Positions 38,744-48,614 of a DNA stretch of 64,000 bases are shown here, piece after piece (position 1 is the first letter of the stretch; each line of letters opens with the position of its first letter). Source of the DNA: Vitis vinifera. Lineage: Eukaryota; Streptophyta; Magnoliopsida; Vitales; Vitaceae. The translations under genes and the position numbers were made by a program. Below the pieces are notes generated by a model. That model saw only the letters and a list, made by a program, of their open reading frames with translations. It was not told the origin of the DNA and made no database searches. The stretch lies in the NCBI RefSeq assembly GCF_030704535.1, contig NC_081810.1, forward strand, positions 6,171,501 through 6,235,500. The letters run 5' to 3'.

Positions 38744-38825
38744 AGCATCATCTTACATTACTGGCCAGACCATTTGTGCTGATGGTGGGATGAGTGTTAA
38801 TGGTTTCGATCCGAGTCAATGCTAG
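38744..38825 (+). pseudogene. Remaining 3' part of exon 5 of the interrupted SDR copy
   Basis: After the 5-bp duplication AGCAT, exon 5 resumes with [20 protein letters not shown]-like coding, ending FDPSQC and TAG at 38823-38825. It belongs to the copy at 27180-28315. CADGG replaces the usual CVDGG. Confidence 0.92.
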
Positions 38826-40103
38826 AAACAACTAGCATTTATATATGTTGTTTTCTCAAACCTGGTTTTATGTTCCTTCACCGCTTCTGTTTTGAGGTTA
38901 TTTGCTTGTGATAGTGACCTTGCGCTCCTAGGGGTTAATACATGGTTACCAAATAATAATAAGTCTATGCTTCCAATAAATATTGAAAATTTTCTTATTA
39001 TTCAATCACAGATTTCTACTTTCTCCACCAATCATAGATGCAGTTTATGTCTCCGGTGCTATCCCCAGTCACCCGCCTACATCTCCAGTCAATTGCAACC
39101 CTTCTCTACCAACTTTAATGGTTCAATGGCAGTATCCAAATTCATATACAAGCTGTTGGATTGGGAAGCCTGAATCAATTTTATTACGTTTCTCTCTTCG
39201 ATTAGTTTTGTTGGATTGGAATGACTAGGCCTTGTTTAGTTGGGTAGCCTCTGTTCATTTGTTTATGTGTCACCTGTGATTCTATTTTGGCCTTGGTTTG
39301 AGCATCTATGGCCGCTGTTAGTTTCCATTTTTGTTGTTATTTTTCTGTTCTGATGAAATCCTTGAAAACATTTGACAATTTACATTCAAGGTAGCATACT
39401 AGCATGGGACACATCTGTATCATTAGTCAGAAGAACAAATGATGCTTGGTTGCAATTAATCTTGGAGAATGAGCTACCGCTAACTACACAAACTGATATG
39501 ATAATTAACCAGTATTTCATGAAGGTAAGACCTTTAGCTGTAAAAAATGAAGCTGAGCCACCATGCTATGAAGCTTCGTCATTGAAATCAATGAAATGTG
39601 TCACAAATTAAAATTATAATATTTAATTTCACATTTATTTCTATAATAATTATATAATGATAATTATAAAATTAATATAATTAATTACTATAATAATTTC
39701 AAAATAATAAAATACAAAGACATACAAATAAAATTAAATACTATAATTTTTTAATTTTAAATATATCTTTATACTTAAATATTATATATGTTATATTTAA
39801 TAAAATTTAAAATATTAATACATTTATATTTATCTTCATCATTTTATTTTATATATCAAATATAAAAACGAAAGATTATTAAGATTTTTAATTACACATT
39901 TTTAATTTTTTATATTTATAACATTACTAATTTGACCGTTGTTCAACCACCGGTTCAACTAATGAACCAATAACTTTTTTGGTTTAATCATCGACCCGAT
40001 TCTGAAAACATTACACAAAACTACTTATTTAGATCCAAAAACTAATATAAATGAGCAGACTCGAGAGTCATCATCCATGGTTTAAAATATAAATACAGTG
40101 GTT
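38826..40103. other. Intergenic DNA 3' of the interrupted SDR copy
   Basis: The SDR 3' UTR, then AT-rich DNA. Frames at 38892-39611 (plus) of 79-93 codons show no domain I recognise. From 39620 on it is very AT-rich. Confidence 0.45.
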
Positions 40104-40210
40104 AATTGTTGCAATTAGAAGATTGTCAACTAAAACATTACTCTTAGAGTTAGAAATTTTAATGACTAATAAAAAAGATTAATCAAGAAAATGGCCAACT
40201 AAACCTTTTT
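40104..40210 (+). repeat. First unit of a ~131-bp tandem duplication, split by the Copia element
   Basis: AATTGTTGCAATTAGAAGAT through AACCTTTTT is repeated at 47372 onward at high identity. Its missing end (CACATTTTTTGTACTCACTC) lies at 47348-47371, just beyond the Copia element. The intact unit is 47372-47503. Confidence 0.8.
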
Positions 40211-40400
40211 TGTTATAAAATATGAGATTTTATACCACTATGGTAACTTGTGGATGATCATCCATAAATATCTCTTGTAACTCCCTATAAAAGGGAGAGA
40301 CTCCTAATGAATTTGAATAAAGTTTTCCCATACATTCTATTCTCTTCCTACATTATGATTCTCTTGTTTTCTTCCTCTTTCACTTTATAATTTTACAACA
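40211..40400 (+). repeat. 5' LTR of the Copia element
   Basis: 190 bp. It contains a likely TATA box (CTATAAAAGGGAG, about 40293) and ends TTTTACAACA before the primer region. Confidence 0.88.
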
Positions 40401-40429
40401 CGTTATCAGCACGAATAGTCTCTACAAAA

Positions 40430-40590
40430 GAAATAGAAAGATTTTTCTCTATTAAGAGAAATAGAAAAATGTTCTTCTCTTTAGAGAAATAAGAAAGATG
40501 TTCTTCTCTTTAGAGAAATAGAAAAATGTTCTCCCTTTTAGAGAAATAGAAAGATGTTCTCCCCTTTAGAGAAATAGAAATATTTTCTCT
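40430..40590 (+). repeat. Leader tandem repeats, AGAGAAATAGAAA-type, about five units of ~29-35 bp
   Basis: Repeated AGAGAAATAGAAARATGTTC units separated by TTCTCTTT or TCCCCTTT. The purine half and pyrimidine half are mutually complementary, so each unit can fold. It lies directly after the primer site, in the untranslated leader. Confidence 0.75.
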
Positions 40591-40704
40591 CTTCTTTCTC
40601 ATAAAAAGGTATGTGATAAACTTATATCATGATTTTCTATTTTATTACCTTTTGATCTCTATTTTCATATATTTTATTTGAATACATAAATATATATAAT
40701 CCCT

Positions 40705-41561
40705 ATAACCAGAAGTTATGGGCTAAATTATAAATTATAAGGTATATTCATAACCAGAAGTTATGAAAAATATGTACAATCCCTATAATCATAAATTATA
40801 AATTATAGGGTAAATTCATAATCAGAAGTTATGAAAAAGATGTACAATCCCTATAATAATAAATCATAAATTATGGGGTAAATTCATAACCAGAAGTTAT
40901 AAAAAATATGTACAATTCCTATAACCAGAAGTTATGAGGAAAAATGATAAAATTACAAATACATGACCAGAAGTTATGTATATGATCCTTAATGATTTAT
41001 TTTTAATTATACGGTATAACTAGAAGTTATACCAAACAATATTATAACCAGAAGCTATAAAATAAATAAATAAATAAATGTTCATAGCCTGAAGTTATGT
41101 ACAAATCTACATAATGAAAGTTCATAGCTCGAAGCTATGTACAAATCTACCCAATGAATAGTTCATAACCTGAAGTTATATATAAATTTATATAAAAAAC
41201 AGTTCATAGCCTAAAGTTATGTACAAATTTAAATATTTTCTTGTTCTAACAAAAATAATCATGACCCGAAGCTATGAAAAATATTAACTTTTAATTTCTT
41301 TGATTAATTTTAATTATATCGTGTAACTAGATGTTATACATAAATAGTTCATAGCCTGAAGCTGTGTACAAATTTGAATATTTTTTTGTTTTGACAAAAT
41401 AATCATAATTCAAAGTTATGAAAAATATTGGATTTAATTTTTATTTCGTACTCATTTATTTTTCACAACAGGAATTATGGAAAACAATTTTTATTAACAA
41501 TAGTTTCATAGCCAGAAGCTATGCATACAATTTATAATTCTCTTGTATAACCAGAAGTTAT
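40705..41561 (+). repeat. Array of ~18 short hairpin units in the Copia leader
   Basis: A 15-19 nt imperfect palindrome CATAAC-CAGAA-GTTATG recurs at irregular 25-60 nt spacing, e.g. 40705, 40750, 40818, 40886, 40921, 40962, 41014, 41042, 41083, 41123, 41508 and 41546. The stem is 5-7 bp and the loop 5 nt (CAGAA, CTGAA, CCGAA, TCGAA). The inner stem pair changes from A-T to G-C (CATAGC..GCTATG at 41123 and 41508) or G-T (CATAGC..GTTATG at 41083) while pairing is kept. See findings. Confidence 0.85.
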
Positions 41562-41579
41562 TCAAAACAAAATTGTCAA

Positions 41580-42165
41580 TGAATCTTGGAGCTATGATCA
41601 AAGAAGGAAATCAAGCATTCTTGTAGGATCGCACAAAAACAATGATTTTCCTTCGTCATCATTTCCATGAAGGTTTAACAAAAATGAGCTTTTGATGAGA
41701 AATTGCCAGTTTCGTCCAACTGAATTTGAATCATTCCCTGAAGTGAATGCAATATTGTCCCAAACTCGTGGACGTGGTCGTGGAAGAAATCCACTATACC
41801 ATGGTTCTTTTAGTAATAATTCACCAAATTCTCAGAAAAGGAAAGCCTCATTGCACCACCAGAAGTGAAATAATACGGAGGTAAAACAAGAAAATGAGAA
41901 GTGTTTACAAGATAAACCTCCTAAGAACCATGAGAATAATTGTTATATATGTGGTATGAAGGGGTATTGGTCGTGTACCTATTGTACGTCCAAACATTTG
42001 GTCGACCTTTACCAAGCATAAATAAAAGGAAAGGAAGTTGAAATGAACTTCATTGATAGTGATGGCCAAGTGGTTCTAACCCATTTAGATGTTTCAGATT
42101 TCTTTGAGAATCTTAATGGAAAAATTGACCATCTAATTGGTGATGGAAATGTTTGTTATGATTAG
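41580..42165 (+). pseudogene. Copia gag C-terminal part (broken)
   Basis: Remnants read LLMRNCQFRPTEFESFPEVN, then QTRGRGRGRNP (RG-rich RNA-binding tract), then a zinc knuckle NCYICGMKGYWSCTYC in which the normal CX2CX4HX4C histidine is altered. Stops lie near 41868 and 42019. The region ends VCYD-stop at about 42165. The N-terminal gag half is missing. Confidence 0.8.
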
Positions 42166-42473
42166 ACGTTATGTTTTTATTTAGTTCTTTGCAAATAGGT
42201 TTATTTTGTTATCATCTTTGAACACATTGTTCATATTTTATAGTTTATTTCACATTTTATTATTTATCATTTAAATTCTTTTCTTAATTTATACTTGAAG
42301 ATACATGGATCTCTATCATACCTTGATCCATCATTACAATTAGTTTGATTATTGAAATACTTTCTAGTTATTTCATGTATAAATTATTTCACACTTACAA
42401 AATCAAATGTGTGAGATATTTACGAAATATATAAATTTAAATTATCTTTTCATATTTGTTTTATTGTGTTATT

Positions 42474-44150
42474 GATTACTACTCAAAAAGTGCTATTTCA
42501 TAGCTTGTAATTAACTCTTTTAAACACTTTTGAGTAGTAGTTATTACCTTTTAACTCAATTGGCATGTTAAGGACCCTTGCAATCATTTTAAATCAAATT
42601 GTGTTAAGTTTTGGTGTTTTTGATAGCTTTTTGATCACCAAAGCAATCCAAGAATGAGGGAGATCTTTGTATAGTTCATGGCAAAGCAAGTTGAAGCTCA
42701 AATTCATGAAGAAACTAAGCTATAAAGCTTCATAACCCTTTGCAAAAGCCAAACGAGGATGCAAAGAAGAAAATCATAGAAGAAATCAACCATCTAGCAA
42801 TTTTGCAACTTGTGGAATCCAACTTGCGAAATAGGAAGAAGAAAGGAATCGCTGTAGGACAGACAACCGATAAGTTGTAGGATAATTTCGCAACTTGCAA
42901 AATGGACAATTTCAACTTGCGAAATTTTCGCAAGTTGCATTTGAACTTGCGAAATCCACCTATAATCTGAGATATTTGTGCACCGACTCCGTTTGATATT
43001 TATCTTCAGATATTTGTGTGTAAATCCCTATTTTCTCCTTGTAACCCACCAATGACAAGCTTTCTTGATTGGAAAGTTAGTAGGAGGGGTGAATAGCCTC
43101 TCTATATAATATCTATTGTAATTTTCTTAAAATATCTCGGGAGTTTTTCTCAGAGAAAAACCTTTGTATAGTTTTTTAGAAAATAATACATAGAGGTCTA
43201 CTCTGCCTTACCTTCGCATTTTGTTTTCTCTTTTATTTTTACTTCTAGCAAATCAAACTCTGAGGATGTTTTCCTAGAGGATGAGTGGCTAGGCTTTTTG
43301 TGTCTTGGAGTGAAGGAAGCTAGGTAAGGTTCCAGATACAAAAGTGGAAGTTTCGTTGTTTCAGTTTTTAATGAAGAGAAAGTGTGACCCGTTAATGGTT
43401 TTTATCTTTTTAGTTAACTTAAAATATCTTAAAATCACTTGGGCCAACACTTGGTAAGGCAAGTGGGCTCCGTTCATTGAGATCTACTAATTTATCTTTT
43501 GCGAGCCTCTGGAAAGTGGTTTAAAGGTAGGATTATCTAGAATAGCCAACACTTGGTAAGCTTTTGGACTCCCAGGAGACATCAATTAGTTATCTCTTGT
43601 TAGCTTTTGATGGGTAATCCAAGGTTAAGGATCACCCTGAATGACCCATACTAGGTGAGAGGTATGAGCCATTGCAAGATGATTCAGTGACAAGGATTTA
43701 GTGTTTGAAACCATTAAGGAGAAACATCTATACCACATTGGTTCGGGAAATAACTATATGTTAAATCCTCAATGCGAGGAAAAGATCCAAGTGACCGAAA
43801 TCTCCTTTTTTGTATAAGGAACCTGAGCCTAGTGATCTAAAACTCCAAGAAGTGCTTTTCTTTGTAAGTAATTTCAGTTACTTTATTCTCGGTTTCACTT
43901 AAAGCCAACCTTTTCACACATACTTATGTTTTCTTCTAAAGCTAACCTTGAAAAGAAAAAACACCAATTTAGTTTTTGAACTAATATCAGTTGAAATTTG
44001 AAAATCCATCCCTGTGGACGATCTTAGAGCCACTATGCTATGCTAGCTAATGTTACCCTAGTAGATGGTGAAATAGGTTTATAAATTTTGTTGATTACTC
44101 CCATTTGAGGATTGAAATCAGAGTACACCAGTTGATTGAACACCAATCAG
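42474..44150. mobile_element. Nested gypsy-LTR-like insertion inside the Copia element (ends approximate)
   Basis: About 1.6 kb without coding frames interrupts the Copia between gag and protease. It starts with a near-perfect inverted repeat ACTACTCAAAAAGTG (42478) / CACTTTTGAGTAGT (42525). The interior has repeated AACTTGCGAAAT-type phrases (42.87-42.95 kb), a duplicated 'CCAACACTTGGTAAG' segment (43.44 and 43.55 kb) and an end like gypsy LTRs (ATCCCTGTGGACGATCTTAG). It is probably a solo LTR or fragment. TG/CA ends and target duplication were not settled; GGCA near 42564 and 44154 is too short to be convincing. Confidence 0.55.
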
Positions 44151-44299
44151 CAAGGCATACACCAACTAGGCATGAATAAGTTATATATGCTCTCATTGCT
44201 TTTACACAACTTATTAAGTTAAGTTATCATCGATGACTAATATTTTTCCATTGATTTTAACTTTTTCTCTATAATAATATTTATTCAACTCTATAAAGA

Positions 44300-46928
44300 C
44301 GAAGTCTTTATGATAATGTTTTATGACTTGTTACTTTGATGAAACTCTTGTCTCATTAATTATACAACATTGATGACAAACAATGTTAATACTATATCAG
44401 GTGATAGAAACCTAATAAAAGGCTCCAAAAAGAGCTTATATTATGTCACTAGTAGTATTTGATTCCATGTGGATGACACTTTATATGATAGATCCAAAAG
44501 AATCTTGTAAGACCAACTTGGTCCCTCGGGGTAAAAGATCATATGGATGTACATTATAAAACCATAAGTTTTTATTTAGTGACTAGTCTACCTATACACT
44601 TAAAAGGTAGAATGACTTGTTGTGCAAATTATCATTTTAATGAGACAATTATCTTGCCGTTAGGGGAAGAAGAGCTAGTTCCAAAAGAACGACGTGAAAT
44701 TATTTGGAATGCATTGACTTTGACTCATCTTGATCCCCATACAAATCAATGTGAACTAGAAGTTCAAAGGACCACTCATTTGCAAAATCTTGTAAATTAA
44801 TTACAAGACGCATTCATTGATACAAAGAAAGTGACAAAGTCATATATTCCAACTGCAAATACTCCAGCACGGATTGATGTCCATGTAGGACAGTTAACAA
44901 ATTAATCTAAGATACGCCTGAAACGTGGTAAACCTGTCGGCTCAAAGGATGTAACTCTCCGAAAGAAGAGTACCCAAGAAAAACTTGGCACTCTAAAAGA
45001 AGCCATAAAAAATAACTGATCAATGAAAAATTGATAAATCTATAGTCCCAGAAGAGGCACAAATAATGTAGAAAGCCCTTGAAGAGGCACATATTAAACA
45101 AGAAGCCCCTAAAGAGGCACATATATTTAACAAGAAGCCCTTAAAGAGGCATAAGTACCTGAAAATTGTGAATCTCAATAAGATATGTATACACGGGAGA
45201 AAAATGAGGTTAAAATAATATTATTATTAACAATATTTTCACTTTCCAAGTGGCCTCCAATATCATAAGAAATGATGAAGATCCTAAACCACGAAATGTG
45301 GAAGAATGCCAACATAGAAATGATTGGACAAAAATGGAAAGAAGTTATATAAGTAAAGTTAAACTCATTAACAAAATGAGAAGTTTTTGGACTTGTAGTC
45401 CAAACACTTGAAGATGTAAAGCCTGTTGGGTAGAAATTGGTATTTATACGAAAAACGCAATGAGAATAATGAGATCATAAGATATAAAGTACGATTAGTA
45501 GCACAAGGTTTCTCGTAAAAACCTAGTATTGACTATGAGGAAACATTCTCTCCCGTCATGGATGCAATCACATTTCGTTTCTTAATTAATTGGGTAGTCC
45601 TAGAAGGACTAGATATGCATCTCATGAATGTTATTACAACATATTTATATGAATCCATGGATAATGATATATACATGAAAATCCCTGAAGGATTTAAATT
45701 GCCTGAAGCAAATTGTACAAAGCCTCGTAGCATGTACTCAATCAAGTTACAACGATCCTTGTATGGATTAAAGCGATCTGGATGCATGTGGTACAATCGC
45801 CTTAGCGAATACTTGCTAAAAGAAGGGTATGTGAATAATCTTATATGCCCATGCATTTTCATTAAGAAATCAGAAACCGGATTTGCAATTATTGTAGTGT
45901 ATGTTGATAACTTAAATCTCATTGGAACTCCTGAAGAGCTCACAAGAACAACAAATTACTTGAAAATGAATTTGAGATAAAAGATCTTGGAAAAATAAAA
46001 TTTTGTCTCGCCTTGTAGATCGAGCATTTTCCAAATGGAGTTTTAGTACATCAATCAACATACATTAAGAAAGTTTTGAAGCGTTTTTATGGATAAAGCG
46101 CATCTTTTAAGTTCTCCAATGGTTGTTTGATCACTTGAAGTGAAAAAAGACCCATTTTGTCCTTGCGAAAAAGATGAAGAATTACTTGGTCCTGAAGTAT
46201 CATATCTTAGTGCTATTGGTGCACTTATGTATCTTGCCAATTGTACACGTTCAGACACTGTTTTTTTTTTTTTTTATGTCAATTTATTAGCAAGATATAG
46301 TTCGACTCCAACTCGAAGACATTGGAATGACATCAAACATATATTATGTTATCTTCGCGGAACTACTAATAAGGGTCTATTTTACTCAAGGGAATCAAAA
46401 CAACAATTGTTTGGATATGTAGATGCAAAATATCTTTCAGATCCATATAAAGGTAAGTCACAAACATGGTATGCGTTTAATTACAATGGTACTGCTATCT
46501 CATAGAGATCTATCAAACAAACAATGGTGGCTACATCATAAAATCATTTAGAAATTCTTGCAACTCATGAAGCAAGTCATGAATGTGTATGGCTAAGGTC
46601 AATGATCCAACATATTCAAGAAACATGTGGACTACCTTCCATCAGAGGCAATGCAACCAAGTTACATGAAGATAATGCTGCTTGTATTGTACAAATTAAA
46701 AGAGGATTCATAAAAGGTGACAGAACTAAGCATATCTCCCCTAAATTCTTCTATACTCATGAGCTCCAAAAGAAAGGTGAGATCGATGTTCAACAGATTC
46801 GATCATGCAATGATCTAGCAGATCTATTCACAAAGGCATTACCTTCGGCTGCATTGAAAAAGTTAAGGTATGACTTTGGAATGCGAAGATTGAGAGATCT
46901 ACCATTTGAAATATTGAAGAAATCATAA
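44300..46928 (+). pseudogene. Copia pol: protease remnant, integrase C-terminus, reverse transcriptase, RNase H (broken)
   Basis: NNVNTISGDRNLIKGS (44380-44425) is the protease end. About 50 bp later the frame is already integrase C-terminus (44543-44800, LPLGEEELVPKERREIIWN, DPHTNQCELEVQR), so the integrase core is deleted. A degenerate GAGGCAC repeat stretch (45050-45150) encodes a repeated EEAH-type linker. RT runs from about 45240 to 46110 (FRFLINWVVLEGLDMHLM, RSLYGLKRSGCMWYNRL, FAIIVVYVDNLNLIGT with VDN in place of VDD). RNase H follows, 46140-46928 (YLANCTRSDTVF, LHEDNAACIVQIKRG, KHISPKFFYTHELQK). Several stops and a T-run frameshift (46260) break it. Confidence 0.88.
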
Positions 46929-47151
46929 TCATGTTTACATGAGGGGGAGAATGATAATATGGATATACTGCACTCTTTTTTCCTTAGTCCAAGTTTTGCC
47001 CCATTCGGTTTTACTGGCAAGGTTTTTAACGAGGCAGTTATAGTAATCCAAAAGAATATTGTACTCTTTTTCCTTCACTAAGGTTTTTCTCATAGGGTTT
47101 TTCCTAGTAAGGTTTTAATGAGGCATATTCTTATGATCATCTAAGGGGGAA

Positions 47152-47342
47152 TGTTATAAAATATAAGATTTTATACCACTATGGTAACTTGTGGATGATC
47201 ATCCATATAAATATCTCTTGTAACTCTCTAAAAGGGAGAGACCCCTAATGAATTTGAATAGAGTTTTTCCATGCATTCTATTCTCTTTCTACATTATGAT
47301 TTCTATTGTTTTCTTCCCCTTTCACTTTATAATTTTACAACA
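47152..47342 (+). repeat. 3' LTR of the Copia element
   Basis: 191 bp, ~95% identical to 40211-40400, preceded by the purine tract AAGGGGGAA. Confidence 0.88.
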
Positions 47343-47371
47343 TTTTTCACATTTTTTGTACTCACTCTAAT

Positions 47372-47503
47372 AATTGTTGCAATTTGAAGGTTGTCAACTA
47401 AAGCATTACTCTTAGAGTTAGAAATTTTAATGACTAAAAAAAAAGATTAATCAAGAAAATAACCAACTAAACCTTTCTCATAATTTTTCATACTCACTCT
47501 AAT
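47372..47503 (+). repeat. Second, intact unit of the ~131-bp tandem duplication
   Basis: Matches 40104-40210 joined to 47348-47371. It shows that the Copia element landed in the first unit of a pre-existing tandem duplication. Confidence 0.8.
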
Positions 47504-48074
47504 ATTCTTCGTTCTCATATTTTTCTTATGTATATATATATTTAGGTGTATGCGCACACACACACACGCGTGTGTTCATGTCCGAATTATGGACATTCTT
47601 TTGTATTTTGTCATATTCTTCTTACACTCTCAAAATATTCATATATTTTTTACAATCTTCATACTTTTTTTTTTTTTTTCAAATTCTTGATATTCTCTCA
47701 TATTCTTTCCATAATTTATATTGGAAAAATGAATAAAAAAATGGTTTAAAATTGATAAAATAAGGATAAAAGATGTAAAAATAAAATAAAATAAAATGAT
47801 AGAAAAATATCAATATTAGAGGAAGATATACTTGGATAATTAGGCGCTAAAACCCTGATTATGCAAACATAGCATATGGCTACTTAATGAGGAACTTAAG
47901 GAATTTGTTCAATAATAGTAGCTACCATGGGATTAAAGGATAGTGTGGTCCAAATCCAAACGAGTGGGGGGGAGAAACAATTTTAATAAAAAATTAAATA
48001 TAATTATAATTAATTAAAAATTTATATATTTATAATAAAAAATTGAAATAAGTTAAATTAATTTAAAATTATAC
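47504..48074. other. Intergenic DNA
   Basis: AT-rich, with a short (CA)n/(GT) tract at about 47556-47574. No genes were seen. Confidence 0.5.
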
Positions 48075-48216
48075 ATAAAAATGATTTACTACTTTAAATA
48101 TATATTTTTTTTCCATTTGTTTTTCCATTTCTTTTTTACCTTTTCTTTATATATAATATATAATGGAAAAACAAATGGAAAAAAAATATATATTTAAAGT
48201 AGTAAATCATTTTTAT
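48075..48216. repeat. Perfect 55-bp inverted repeat with 32-bp spacer
   Basis: 48075-48129 is the exact reverse complement of 48162-48216, checked base by base. Transcription across it would give a 55-bp perfectly paired hairpin with a 32-nt loop. Confidence 0.92.
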
Positions 48217-48614
48217 ATATATTATATTTTTTTTTTGAGAACCAGACAGCTTTGGTTTCAAAGACCCTACATTTACCCCTCATCCTTGTCAAATAATTAT
48301 GAGGAAGTCATACTTACACGTGGAGATTGAAAAAAATAATGATTGAATTCCACCAAATGAATTAATTTTGTTTGGCAATTTCATTTGAAAATCAACAAAG
48401 AATGATGTGAGGTGTGAATCTTTTTCCATATATCAGCGCACATATTCAAATTCAGCCATTTCCATTAATCTGATAGCGATTATGAGGTTGCGTAGATGCT
48501 ACGACGACGACCAAATGTGATGAAGATTTCAGGAAGTGTTAGAGTGCGCATGCTTGAGGACCAAAACTGTGAACTTGAAATGACTATTGAATGCTACCAT
48601 ATGAAATTCGGCCT

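Larger units (their letters stand above)
40211..47342 (+). mobile_element. Decayed Ty1/Copia LTR retrotransposon with repeat-rich leader and nested insertion
   Basis: Bounded by LTRs 40211-40400 and 47152-47342 (TGTTATAAAA...TTTTACAACA) and a 5-bp duplication TTTTT (40206-40210, 47343-47347). The primer region after the 5' LTR reads CGTTATCAGCACGA; a purine tract CTAAGGGGGAA precedes the 3' LTR. Order inside: two leader repeat zones (40.43-41.56 kb), gag C-terminus (41.6-42.2 kb), a nested LTR-like insertion (42.5-44.1 kb), then protease remnant, integrase C-terminus, RT and RNase H (44.3-46.9 kb). Most of integrase is missing. LTRs differ by about 9 substitutions and 3 indels (~95%), so it is much older than the Gret1-like insertion. 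Confidence 0.92.

Noticed and set aside
28311-38748. Idea that the Gret1-like element here marks the berry-colour MYB locus
   Set aside because: No MYB gene is present; the element sits in an SDR exon, so this is another insertion of the family.
39372-39611. 79-codon plus-strand frame after the interrupted SDR copy
   Set aside because: No domain recognised; sits in decaying intergenic DNA.
40705-41561. CRISPR-like look of regularly repeated short palindromes
   Set aside because: Spacing is irregular, spacers are themselves repetitive, and the array lies in the leader of a plant Copia element.
42564-44158. GGCA as target duplication of the nested LTR-like insertion
   Set aside because: Only four bases match and the adjoining ends do not clearly read TG and CA.
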